A stretch of 64,000 nucleotides of DNA from Hormiphora californensis (lineage: Eukaryota; Ctenophora; Tentaculata; Cydippida; Pleurobrachiidae), in contig CM035351.1 of assembly GCA_020137815.1 (NCBI GenBank), forward strand, positions 9,914,896 to 9,978,895. The letters are read 5' to 3'. A program made the position numbers and the translations under genes. Shown here piece after piece: positions 45,549 to 55,992 of this stretch. The notes beneath the pieces were generated by a model. The model was not told the DNA's origin. It searched no databases and was given only the letters and a program-made list of their open reading frames with translations. The stretch's first letter is position 1. Every line of letters begins with the position of its first letter.

Positions 45549-45735
45549 AACCAGTCGAGTGTCCTCTTTTAAGTTGAGGAGCTCAACAAAAGGGAACGGA
45601 ATGCCTCACACACAGGAAACAACTGCCCACCATGAATGTGCTGCAAGCAACCATAACCAGTGGGAATGGCAACACTAACATGTCAGCAGGATCTATCTAT
45701 GGGTCAAGTGATGTACCGCATGTGATAAAATTGGT
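45549..45735 (+). pseudogene. Decayed duplicate of the 31,421 CCP exon
   Basis: It is alignable over its whole length and flank to 31,370-31,610 (TATCATCTGCAAAT upstream, GGTCAAGTGATGTACC and AAAATTGGTAAGTT at the end). However, there is an early in-frame TAA, several 1-2 base indels, and loss of the final CCP Cys codon context. The acceptor CAG has become CAT. Confidence 0.75.
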
Positions 45736-46555
45736 AAGTTCGTTTTAGTTATTATGCCATTTAATTTTTGAACTATTTATATTGCACATAAACACTTCAA
45801 CGCACAAGGGCAGACCACAAGGCAATGCCCTAGTAAACACGCACACGTGTTTGTTGCATAACGACGCCGTTCCTCAAGTTTTAACGGAGTAGAACGGCCG
45901 TCGTTTATGCAAACAAACAGCGTGTCGGTTACTAGGGTGGAAGAAACAGTCGTGCCTGAAACGTTCACAGCTAATTACCTCAGGGGCCAGGGCTAAATTT
46001 TTGACCATTTCCAGAAAAAGTTACCTGATGAATCTCAGGAATAGCGTCATATGATATCCATGTAGTATACAATATCTACGTCCAATTACAGCTTGTTATG
46101 TTCGTAACCTCCATTATATTTGTAAAGGAGGGGCGCCGAACACAATCTAGCAGGAAACCAATCTACTCATTTCGACGTTAATTTTAGGTCACGTTATATT
46201 TTAAGTCACGTGTTATTTCAGCAACTCTGCGAGGGTTTAAACGCTTTTTATCAACATTCCCGCTGTCAGTTTGTCCTTGGTCTGACGATGCAAACAGTAA
46301 CTCATCAAAGACGGAACGGCGGAGATTGGAAATGTCACGACAGTTTCCTGTGCAGCTTTCTTGTGAGCTACAGGGCGAGAGTGTTCTACTTGTAATGCTG
46401 TCTATAGTACTAGCAGAGTGGAGCAAAGTGATTGCGCCCTATTTGCACCAACCCCCCCCTCCCCAAGGTTAAATTTATAAGATTGCCTTATCCCCCATGG
46501 TGTTCACGTCAAAACGGTTATAGCCAAATTGATCATCACTTTTTATACTACCCAG
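45736..46555. other. Intron/intergenic, nothing firm
   Basis: An 80-codon minus-strand open frame at 46,184-46,426 (ISNLRRSVFDELLF, SDQGQTDSGNVDKK) has natural composition, but no splice or domain support; it may be a retroelement scrap. Confidence 0.4.
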
Positions 46556-46753
46556 GTTGCCCTGAGTTTTCCTTCCCCAACTCTGGTTCCTGGGGCCCAA
46601 TCCAAAATGATGGAGATACCCTGACTGTTACCTGTTCCCGGGATGGGGATATTCTAAATCTGGTAGGGGATGATGTCGTTACCTGCAGTTTCTCAGCGGA
46701 TACCAAAAAGTACACCACTTCAGATTTGCCTGCTTGTGAATTCAACAATCAAT
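46556..46753 (+). CDS. CCP-like domain exon, 66 codons, phase 1-1
   Basis: Acceptor TACCCAG and donor AAT|GTAAGT. The peptide starts CPEFSFPNSGSWGP, continues DGDTLTVTCSRDG and VVTCSFSAD, and ends SDLPACEFNN. This keeps four Cys in CCP spacing (C-P-x-F start, xVTC, VTC, LPxC) but has no Trp before the last Cys. It is likely the next module after 45,068-45,388 in the same multi-domain extracellular protein. Confidence 0.72.
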
Positions 46754-47087
46754 GTAAGTATTGAACATTGTGACAAATATCACACAATGACTGATAAAAC
46801 GACTTATCTGAAACGACCAGGACATCAGACTCCCAACCCATTGACCACACTATATCCCCTCACACAGCTCACCCACGTCATATCTCTGAATCATAGTCCA
46901 TAGAGCATATGTATTATACCACGTGATAGCAACCCCAGCTACTGCAGTCATCATCCCCCATCGAGTTTAACGAAGGATATAATTGAACTTTGTTTTTTTC
47001 AAACCCGTATGAAGATATAGGGTATGGAGCAAGGCAACCCGATATAAACACGGTAGCTACAATTTGATAACATATTTTTAAATGTGA
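46754..47087. other. No gene recognised
   Basis: Intron or intergenic sequence; no recognised repeats or exons. Confidence 0.4.
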
Positions 47088-47219
47088 GGAAGTTTTGTTT
47101 TCTCCTTCCGGCTGGACAAAATGATCAGTAGACGGGGTTTTTATTTTTTCATTGCGTTCTTCAACAATAAAACCCCGTCTACTCATTTTGTCCAGCCGGA
47201 AGGAGAAAACAAAACTTTC
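47088..47219. mobile_element. Hairpin MITE
   Basis: AAGTTTTGTTTTCTCCTTCC at the left, inverted GGAAGGAGAAAACAAAACTT at the right; arms of ~52 bp and a ~25-bp loop. Confidence 0.82.
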
Positions 47220-47329
47220 TCACTGATATGCGGCTAATAAACAATCAACCGATCCTTATTCTCTGTCATATTTTTAAATTCTGCTGCTGCCTGTCAGGTA
47301 GGAACCGGCGTTACTTCATTTTATTTTTC

Positions 47330-47750
47330 TTGATTCGATCTCGATCTTTTTTTAAACGACCAAAATTTTTCGGTTCGATCTTAATTCGATCTTTGGGTGA
47401 CCAAAAAATATCGATTTGATTCGATCCCATCTTTGGGCTTTCAAAAAAACTTTCGATTCGGTTCGAACTTTGGGCCAACGAAAATACAGTCGGACCCCGT
47501 ATTAACGGCACCCTCGGGGGAAAGGATTTTGTCCGTTAAATCGGGGGTTGGTGTCCGCTAAATCGTGGGTGAAATAATGTTAATTTCCCATATCGGGGAA
47601 AGATTATGCTGCCGTTAAATCGAGGTGCCGCTAAATCGGGGACCGTTAAATCGGGGTCCGAATGTAATTCGATTCGATCTTCAAGCGATCAAAAAGTTTT
47701 CGATTCGATCTTTGGGCGATCAAAAAATATCGATTCTATCTGGTATGGAT
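47330..47750. repeat. ~33-bp degenerate tandem repeat (TTCGATTCGATCTTTGGG)n split by a MITE
   Basis: Units of TTCGATTCGATCTTTGGGCG + ACCAAAAA run from 47,330 and resume after the pogo-like insertion at 47,487-47,664. Confidence 0.8.
47487..47664. mobile_element. Pogo/Tc1-like MITE (TTAACGG subtype), complete
   Basis: It starts CAGTCGGACCCCGTATTAAC and ends GTTAAATCGGGGTCCGAATG, with TA on both sides. Interior modules CCGTTAAATCGGGG repeat five to six times. Confidence 0.85.
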
Positions 47751-48884
47751 CTTTGAGCTCAAAATACTACTAGACGGTGAATGGCGAAGGCATCAATATA
47801 ATACAATATGCACATATGTGTATAAACCTCAAAGTGATCGGCAAAGAATAACAATTAGCAGCCCAATGAGTAATTGTCGTTGAGTAAATCGAGTTGTAAC
47901 AGTTTTGACTTTTGCTTGCAGTTACACATAATGCTTGTACATAGTTACACACTATATGAAACCCGATAGCTGATTTATCAGTCGTTTGAACATTTTCGCG
48001 CGCATCGATAACTGCGAGCTGGGGATTTTACCACCTGCTCGCTATTTATCAGACCAGTACCCTTTTCACGCGTTTCTTTCATTTCATAAAATGGTGTGGA
48101 ATTTCCAAGTAATGAAAATGCGTGTAAACACACAGTTCTGTCAATAACAGAGAGGGGAACACATCTGCAACACTTTTCAATGTTCTCTCTCTCAGTCTCT
48201 CATCAAGAGGCAAAATAATCACATTCCATTCGTTTTCTCTCTCTCATTCTCTCTTTTACGTTCAATATCTCTCATGTGTGTATTGGCCCCATCTTGCTCT
48301 CTCTTACTCAAATATGTAAGGAACAGTTGCAAACTAGGTGCCAGTTAGTCTACACACACAGTTGTGGGAACGTCTTTTGACTATTGCCAGCAGTCATTGT
48401 GGTTTCACTTGTGTTGTGTCTCTATGCGTGTAATAACATCGGTTTCATAAATATGAAGGTTTGTTAGCCTATCGCGTTATAGGTTTAAATCCACCTCCCT
48501 CACCCTCGGACTAGATGCCCTCGGGATCGGCGTCGGGATTTTTAAACCAGTTAATCGCCCTGCCGGCGATTTCAACTCTGATTGGCTGTCCCCAGCTTGC
48601 GCTGTGAACAGCCAACTTGATAACGCGCCAGTCTACAAACGTTCATAGTTCATTTAGCGTATAATGTAGATTCGTTCTGGGCAGGTTTTAGAACACATGG
48701 ATAATTGGAATTGTCTTCTGAACGAAATTCGGATAGGGGGAAGGGGGTCTGAGAAATTCGGACAGGCTTGGACAAAGGGGAGGGAGGGGGGGGGGGTAAA
48801 AAAGGACTAAAATCATGGACCTCCTTTTTGAATCGCCCCTAACATTACTACAACTCATTATAGGTGTATTACATTGCACTGGCA
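47751..48884. other. Region upstream of the GPCR, no gene recognised
   Basis: CT-rich tracts at ~48,185-48,310 and a G-run near 48,786 are present. A TTATAG acceptor ends at 48,863 and could close a 5' UTR intron of the GPCR. No TATA box can be assigned. Confidence 0.45.
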
Positions 48885-50021
48885 ATGTTCAATGAAACAA
48901 TAACGGAATTTACAACATCGTGGTTTGATTTCTTTAACAGAACCGAGGGACCTACTACTGAAGAAGCCAACACTGATGAAGTCTTCCCGTTTGACTGTCT
49001 CCCGGGAGGAGCTGCTGTGATTTGTGTTGTAGTGGGAATCATACTAAACACTGCTGTCCTCCCATACTTCATTTCCAAAATCAAACAAAGCAGAACTCTG
49101 TCCAATTTGTTTTATACCATCATCTCAGCGACAGATCTGGTGGTTTCCATTCTAACAATATTTTACACAACCACTCTCTTCACCCAACAGCCAGGTGCCT
49201 TCAAATCAGTTAAATTCTGTACTGCCTGGTCTGTCCTCTGGGGTGTTTTCACTAAACTCACAATCCTCCTTGTCTCTCTCCTGTCAATCTATAGGACAAT
49301 CCTGATACTCGACCCTCTCCAGAGCACCATCTCCTTCCGACCCTCTCGTACCTTCCTTGGGGTAGTTGCTGTGGGCAGTGCAGCGGTGTTTTTAGCAGCA
49401 GAAACGGTGCCGTTATGGTTCAGTGGACAGATAATGTGGTATTACGATTGGTTTCGACATAGGTGTGAGTGGTATGAAGTAGGCCCACACTGTGAGGTTC
49501 ATGTACCATTCGCCGGTATTTATGTGTGGAATGCGGTTACCATTGGTCTCCCACTGCCCGTGGTTACCATAGCAACAAGTCTGTCCATATATGGTCTGGT
49601 AGGGAGATCCTCCCTAAACCATTACCGGGAAAGCAACACAGTTCTTCTTTTCTCTGCGGTCTACATGGTCCTCAATATTCCCGTGTTTGTGTACCATGTT
49701 GTCATGGTGATAGAATTCTCCACGGGGTGGGAGGCCAAGTTGCTCGATTTTGATCATCCTAATTACTACTTTTTCACATTTGTGGAGCTGATTGTGGTGT
49801 CACTTAACAGCGCCGCTAATCCCATGATATATCTGGTGAGAATGACAGAGTTGAGGAGATTTATGAAGGAGCAGTACTTTGGAAGGTTGAGGAGACTGGT
49901 GACAGCAGATCATCATATCACCATGGTATCACGGAATGCTACAAAGTCTACCAGTGTTACTGCAGCTGGTGGTGGAGCGGGGGAGAGTTCAAATAATTAT
50001 GTTGCCAGTTCCCGAATATAA
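48885..50021 (+). CDS. Class A (rhodopsin-like) GPCR, single coding exon
   Basis: 378 residues from ATG 48,885. Two N-glycosylation sites (NET, NRT) lie in a ~40-residue extracellular N-terminus. Seven hydrophobic helices follow: TM1 with GIILNT, TM2 with the conserved Asp in ISATDLVVS, TM3 ending LLSIYRT, TM4 near GVVAVGSAAVFLAAE, TM5 near GIYVWNAVTIGLPLPVV, TM6 with Pro in VYMVLNIPVFVYH and TM7 with LNSAANPMIYL. The last is a textbook NPxxY. The Cys before TM3 (VKFC) and ECL2 Cys residues (RCEWYE, HCEV) can form the usual disulfide. The DRY motif is replaced by IYR, and TM6 lacks CWxP. A basic helix 8 (RRFMKEQYFGRLRRLV) leads to a Ser/Thr-rich tail. An upstream in-frame GTG at 48,864 follows a splice acceptor, but a phase-1 join from the CCP exon would hit a stop, so ATG 48,885 is preferred. 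The ligand is unknown. Confidence 0.9.
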   Translation: MFNETITEFTTSWFDFFNRTEGPTTEEANTDEVFPFDCLPGGAAVICVVVGIILNTAVLPYFISKIKQSRTLSNLFYTIISATDLVVSILTIFYTTTLFTQQPGAFKSVKFCTAWSVLWGVFTKLTILLVSLLSIYRTILILDPLQSTISFRPSRTFLGVVAVGSAAVFLAAETVPLWFSGQIMWYYDWFRHRCEWYEVGPHCEVHVPFAGIYVWNAVTIGLPLPVVTIATSLSIYGLVGRSSLNHYRESNTVLLFSAVYMVLNIPVFVYHVVMVIEFSTGWEAKLLDFDHPNYYFFTFVELIVVSLNSAANPMIYLVRMTELRRFMKEQYFGRLRRLVTADHHITMVSRNATKSTSVTAAGGGAGESSNNYVASSRI

Positions 50022-50300
50022 TTGAAATTTACACTGAGCCCTGAACATTTATTTACACTGAAACTGAGCCCTGGACATTGATTTACAATGAAAATGAGCC
50101 CTGAACTAAAAATGATTCACCCGGCCGTGCTTTTTCTACCAGCCGGAGCTGAGCAGGGATCGATCAGCTGGCAGTAAATTGGGAACTGATCAATTATAAC
50201 TTTTAATGCTGTTGTCTGCAGTAGGAAAAGTCTCCAGTAAAGTAGACAGCCACAAACTTAGTAGACAGTACGTTTTTCAGACAGCTTGACTGTGCTTGTT
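50022..50300. other. GPCR 3' region / promoter of the next gene
   Basis: It contains three tandem ~30-bp units with CACTGA..TGAGCCCTG (50,030-50,105). No polyadenylation AATAAA is obvious. Confidence 0.45.
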
Positions 50301-51891
50301 ATGAAACTTGTTTTGATTTTGTTGGTTTTGGTAGGTAAGTGTATAGTAAGTAAAATATGTAAAGTACGTGTGTTTATACTTTTAATTTCATCGTAAAACT
50401 ATTGTTTTTAATTCGTGAATCTGTTTCATTGCTTGATCCAGGTTCATGCCTGGGAGATACATTCGATGACAAAACAAATACCACCCTGTATTGTCCCCTT
50501 CCTAACGCATGGTCAGACGAAGTGACAATCAAACCTGAAAAACATATCGCCACAACTGAATCTTCAAAAACCAGTGAAAAATCATTTTCGGTAAATTACA
50601 AATGGAAGAGATTCTTTATATAAATCTCATCCCGCATTCATTTCATCTAAAGTCGGACCCTGTTGGCCTGTTTTCACCGAAAGTACGGTTCTAAATCCCC
50701 TAATTACCTCACATTCAGCTGGTTTACGGTTCAATTGTGACAGTATCATGTCAAAGAGCAGGTTACACCTTCAACAATAACATTGTGGGGATAGTGGGAT
50801 CTGACAATGTTGAGTATAACATAAACAGGTGAGCTAGAGCTATATTGATTGTCGATTGCTCACTGCTCAGTGATTAATTTGTTGAGTAGGTACCACTGAT
50901 CAACACACGTAGGCCCGTAGATCATTCGAATACTAATTATAAGCTTTTTAGTATACAAGTTTAATTAAATTGACATTTGATCAGGGACGTAGCGGTCACG
51001 TGTACAGAGAACGGTGAATTAGATCCACCCATATTCGGCAGTGATATTACAACCTGGAAGTGGATCTCAAATCGGTGATTGAAAACAAGTGTGTACAATA
51101 TGGAGAAACGCGATTATGTCAATATATTTCCGTCATTTTACCGGACTATTATATCCACCAGGAACCGACCGAAAAAGTGTAAACAACCAATCAGAACTCG
51201 TTATTTAGGTCACGAGAATGGTATCAGCCAATCAGGACCAGTATTACCTGGTTCGGTCGGTTCCTGGTAATCCACCGTCTCATTGACAACAATTACAGCA
51301 ATTAGCATAACAACAATCTCTTCATCTAGGTGTACCTCAGGATGCTCCGTGGTAGGTTAGACTATGGGTCAGCGACAATATAACCTCAGTTAATAACCTT
51401 ACCCTGATACGGAATGGTAATGGGCCACCAGTCCCGGCAGGTAATTGTTAAGTTAACAAAAATATAAATCAAATAATTAGATTTACCAATTTAACTTTAC
51501 TGATTTCTGTTTTTCTGCCTACTACAGAAAAATAACGCGACCAAAGCTAATAAATTAACAGAAAGGGTAAGTTTTCGATAATTTGGGGGTTTCAATAATG
51601 CTTTAACTTATATGTTTAGGTTCCTATATGTGTCCTGTGGTTCTGGTTATGTGAGGGCTTATGACGACTCTGCCCCTGCTAAGGTAAAACATTGCATGTT
51701 CTGCCCATAATTGATTCATGAATGTCGTATATAGGGTTAGAAAATCACAATTAAGTTTGAAATTCCTGGGTAATTATAGAAGCGCGGCGAACTATATAAT
51801 GTCAATTATTGGGTAGCATTTATTCGTTTCAGTTGAGTGCAAGGACGGGGAATGGGTAACTGACCGGTCCTATCATTACTTGTGCACGTGA
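50301..51891 (+). CDS. Secreted CCP-domain protein gene, multi-exon
   Basis: Exon 1 (50,301-50,334) encodes the signal peptide MKLVLILLVLVG, ending in phase 1 at G|GTAAGT. Exon 2 (50,442-50,590) begins SCLGDTFDDKTNTTLYCPLP. Exon 3 (50,719-50,828) begins LVYGSIVTVSCQRAGYTFNN. Exon 4 (50,985-51,074) continues DVAVTCTENGELDPP and WKWIS. Exons 2-4 join in frame and form a CCP-type module (YG..V.V.C..GY....VTC..NG...W). Downstream pieces at 51,620-51,683 (FLYVSCGSGYVRAYDD) and 51,833-51,891 (ECKDGEWVTDRSYHYLC, then stop) make a second CCP. Small exons between, near 51,330 and 51,529, are uncertain because phases do not all agree. Introns are short, about 60-160 bp. It lies 280 bp after the GPCR stop on the same strand. 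Likely an extracellular binding protein; function unknown. Confidence 0.72.
51159..51266. mobile_element. MITE with ACCGACCGAA termini (copy 2)
   Basis: CAGGAACCGACCGAA at the left, TTCGGTCGGTTCCTG inverted at the right. It is an inverted-orientation relative of 31,875-31,985. It lies in the intron after exon 4 of the CCP gene. Confidence 0.82.
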
Positions 51892-53425
51892 GGTTCAGTT
51901 ATCTTCAACGGTGTAAAATATATTTCCCTACCGGATGAATTCATTTAACCGGATGCGTAGTTTTAGCACACGCGATCAGTTTGATCAGAACTTATAAAAC
52001 TTCCAAAAAGCATTGTCTTAGATGAAAGCTTTTGTTCTGAGGATACTCATGGAAACAAAAAATAACTTAATCTCTAACTAAACGAAACATATATTCTATT
52101 TTTTCAGCTGGTTGTAGACGGAAAGGGACATTGTGCCCTAGTCCGGGGTCTCTACGGTCTGGAAGGAGGTCCGTGACTTACCTTGGACCGCGCATATGAT
52201 GGCCATATGGCGGGGACACACCAACCTGTTGTCGACTCATTAGGCTGCCATAATAAATCTTATTGTTTTGATGCGGGTAAACATGGGAGGGAAAGAGTCC
52301 ATTAATTATCTTGGCGCATAAGACAACTAGTATACAAATATGGTCCATTGATTTTCCTAAATCAGAATTTTTACCAGTGTAAGATTCATGAAAACTCCCT
52401 CTTTTCGCCCAGAACGTCTCCGATATACTTTCTGCAAGAAGGTTCCACAAGCGTGAAACTGTAATTAAAGGTATTGACCCAAAGAAATGATAGGTGAGGA
52501 CGGAGGGAGAGGAAACAGGATACTTTCGGGAAAAGGTGGGACAGTAATTATAAACCAATATAAAGCTACATGTACAATTATAAAGCCAACTGGATTCATC
52601 AAACAGATTCAAAAACATACAGTCAGATATAATATCTGAAATTTATGTTTTCCAATCAATCAGTAAGTAAAGTTTTCAGACGATTGAAATCAAAAGCAAA
52701 AAAGTGTTTTTTGTTTGACGAAAAGAAGAGCAGAGGGGGAACACTTGCAATCGAATCAGATTCGCCATCAGGATGTTTATTCCCAGCAGATACTGCTTCA
52801 TCTACACACGAAGCTGAGTGAGGTCTTGAGAGATAAGAAATACTCTTGGATTTTCTAAATTCTTCGTTTTATAGTTTATTTTTATTCTATTCCAAGAAGT
52901 ATTGTATTTTTAGCATAAGCTAACAAATTTTGCCAAAATAGCTGAATTCATTCCAGTCATGTTTTGTTTCTACTACGGGAAGCAGTTTCGAAAGCCATTT
53001 CCATTGCGGTATCAGATATATAGAATATGTCCATAATAATATAATAAAGGGGCCATGCTTAAAAGGAACAGCTTGCAGTGTCTACAGCTGTTGCAAGATT
53101 ATAACAGACCCTTTAAGGTTCCATTTTTTTACATTGCAACACATATTGAGGTGGTGTTACCAACTTCTCCTTTATGCATTTCTCTGTACTGCATGCATCC
53201 GTTTCGCTGTTTCTCTCTTCTCTCTCTCTCCTCTCCTCCTCTCTCTCTCTTTTCACTTCTCTCTATCTTCTCCAAAATATTTATGCATCAGTTCGAAGGC
53301 CTAAAATACTTCAAGACATATATGCTCCCCGGGGTACGGTTATAAGATTGTTCACATCTTTAAAATGTCCCATTTCCGGTTGAAAAAGGAACAAGAGAGA
53401 GAGAGATAATGGATAATAGACAGAT

Positions 53426-53517
<92 letters not shown>

Positions 53518-53987
53518 CGTGTGTGTGCTTGTATGTAATACGGTGCGTGTCTAGAATACTTTAATAAGATTATAAACTTTGTCAAGTCTTTTAGTTCAAG
53601 CTACTATTCCTTATCTACCTTTTTTCACTTAGCTTCTCTCTCTTATCCTCTCTCTAATCTCTACTATCTCTCTACTCTATATCTATCTCTCGATCCCTCT
53701 CTCTCACTCTCTATCATCTACTCTCATATACTCTGAATACATATATGTCCATAAATAGAGCGAGAGCCACACCAGACATCCCTTCAGTTTTTCGAAACCG
53801 AAATCTGACTCTCTCTCTCTCCATGTCTTAACTCTCTTGCACGGCTGCAGTTTTCTAACAAGCCTGAAATAGCATGTCACTAGATACAAATTTTATATTA
53901 TTAAACCACATTCAGCCACCTCACACTCTCTGGTCATCTCCGCACCCATATGTATTAAGCTCGCTGCCTTTCTATATGTTCCCCATT
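51892..53987. other. No confident gene; microsatellites
   Basis: CT-rich at 53,215-53,270, GA-rich at 53,393-53,516, CT-rich at 53,635-53,715. A possible exon follows the TTTTTTCAG acceptor at ~52,107 but its frame is not convincing. The 146-codon minus frame at 52,178-52,618 is unsupported. Confidence 0.5.
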
Positions 53988-54176
53988 TTATTGTGTATAT
54001 TTGCCACCTTCTGCCACCACTGGTTTTGGATTGGAGGAAGCCGATGCCGACTGTGCTATCGAAACTGACGACGAAACATCCTCCCCCTTTCTTTTAGGGA
54101 GGCTATCACCGCTACGCTTCTTCTTGCTTCTACTGTTGTCCTTGTAGGAGGTAGTCCAATCTGAGTGCTCCTTCAT
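53988..54176 (-). CDS. Candidate terminal exon, Ser/Lys-rich tail (possibly a receptor C-tail)
   Basis: On the minus strand a TTATAG acceptor directly precedes TTTATGAAGGAGCACTC. The frame reads MKEHSDWTTSYKDNSRSKKK, then RSGDSLPKRKGEDVSSSVSI and a Ser/Ala stretch, to a TAA embedded in AATAAA. FMKEH recalls FMKEQ at helix 8 of the GPCR at 48,885, so a GPCR tail is one reading. No upstream exon is visible on the minus strand within a few kb. Confidence 0.35.
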   Translation of the reverse strand: MKEHSDWTTSYKDNSRSKKKRSGDSLPKRKGEDVSSSVSIAQSASASSNPKPVVAEGGKYTQ

Positions 54177-54230
54177 AAACTATAAACTGCTCCGTCATAA
54201 ATCGCAAAAGTACTTTAATGCATCGAAGTA

Positions 54231-54312
54231 CAGTCGGCCACCCGATTTAGTGGCATCTTCGGGGAAAATCCTGCCACTAAATGGGGTGCACTAATCAGGG
54301 GCCACTATATCG
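54231..54312. mobile_element. Degenerate pogo-like MITE fragment
   Basis: TA then CAGTCGGCCACCCGATTTAG, followed by eroded modules; the right TIR is gone. Confidence 0.6.
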
Positions 54313-55992
54313 GATTCATAAAGCAAGAATTATTACTTCCCAGAAAAATTAAGTGTGGTAAGTACGGAAAACCTTATGACTGAAAACTGAGGTTATGTAT
54401 TCTTATCATAATTCACTGAAGTTTTATGCAGATGAAACACTGCGGTTTAGTCACGCTTTTCCAATGTCCCATGGATAGAATGGTATTACAGTTCTCTAAT
54501 TTGAAGAAATGTGAGTCCATATTGCCGTGGCAGGTATTGCCATTCTTAACGTAGAATTGGGCGACGTAGAATCTTTATAATGTCATTTGTTGTTTTGACG
54601 TACATTTATTTGTCTTAGATTGTGCTAATAATTTACCATTTAAGCAGTTTGAAAAGCACAATTATAGCAGAATCACCACCATCTACCTCGCAAGGTGTGT
54701 GTCACGATAGTCATGGTTGTGTGAAGTAGAGCTCAACGGCGGCAGGAGCTCTATTATAAGGCCTGCTTTTCCTGAGTGTGCGGTTAAGCTATCTCCCGTT
54801 ATAGTCCAAAGATAATTAAGGGGACGTTAAATTACGGCTAATTAAAAGGAGGCTTGATAAAATGAGCTCAAAACTTCTAAATTTGTAACTATAACTAAAA
54901 CCATGCCGTTTTGTTGTTGTAGTATCGATACGTTTGCGATGAATAGTTTGGGAAAATACCGCAGATACAATGCCAACTGCCAACCCTTAAATGGTTTTGA
55001 TAATACCGTTTTCACCACCCTTGGAGCAAGATACCAAAAATTGGAGAAAGCAAGTACAGTAGTGAATATCAAGAAAATAATTAGCAAGAAGCCCTTTTTG
55101 TTAGTATCTAGTGAACCTGAAATTATTTTCAGTTACTTTTTCTTTGGTGTTTTTGATCACTTACACTAATGACTGAAGTAGTGCATCTAGCTGTGTAATG
55201 ACACCACATAATCCTAGGAGTACCTTCCCGCCTGCATATATTCGACCTTGGCCACATTGATGCCTGAGTGAGATCGAGGTCGCGCAGCGACGAGGTCGAT
55301 CTCACATCTAGGCTCGGCGCGTTATTGATTTAGAGCAAACTTTTTCAAGACCTGGCTGCAAGAATACTGAACCGATTTGCATCTCGTTGTGTTCCTGGCA
55401 GACAATTGTCTATAGTTCACGGAAAATACCCGCGAGTATCAGCATTTGAGGAATAGTGGGTCAAAATGACGCTAAACATGAGCAATGCTTTAAAGAACTG
55501 GCTGCAAGCTCTACTCGGTCCTGGACAATCTGCGGGTACTGGGGAATCGTCATGGCCTTGTGAGTATGGGAAAATACCCGCGATCATCACGATGCGAAAT
55601 GAGGCGATAATTGACGTTTGAGTAGGCTAGGTCAGCTAAAAACCGTTCAAAAACGGTCTATCACGCGCGATCTGCTGGAAAACGTGCTTTATATCGCGCA
55701 ACGTGAGTTTGGCTCTCAACGGGCGGCATCCTATTATTCGCGGAGCGAGAATAGGATGCGATGGATCCAAATCTCGACCCTTTTCCTGACTCGTATATAA
55801 TAAACCGCGCGGTTACGGTTGTTGTTCTCCTCCCAACTATATATTTGACACCTCCCAATATTTGTTAAACAAGTCTTAATTCCCCTCATTTAAATTTGGC
55901 CTCATAAAATTTGAAAAATCTCTACTTCCCCCAATATTCCCCAATGAATTGCATAGTAATTAATTAATTAATTAGATTTCCCCTCTTCTCAG
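54313..55992. other. No gene recognised
   Basis: Small inverted repeats such as CGAGGTCGCGCAGCGACGAG near 55,276 are present. Repeated GGAAAATACCCGCGA blocks occur at 55,421 and 55,568. Open frames near 54,842-55,169 look fortuitous. Confidence 0.45.

Noticed and set aside
48864-48884. Upstream GTG as GPCR start or direct fusion to the CCP exon at 46,556-46,753
   Set aside because: GTG start is unlikely in an animal gene, and joining the phase-1 CCP exon to the acceptor at 48,863 gives an immediate stop.
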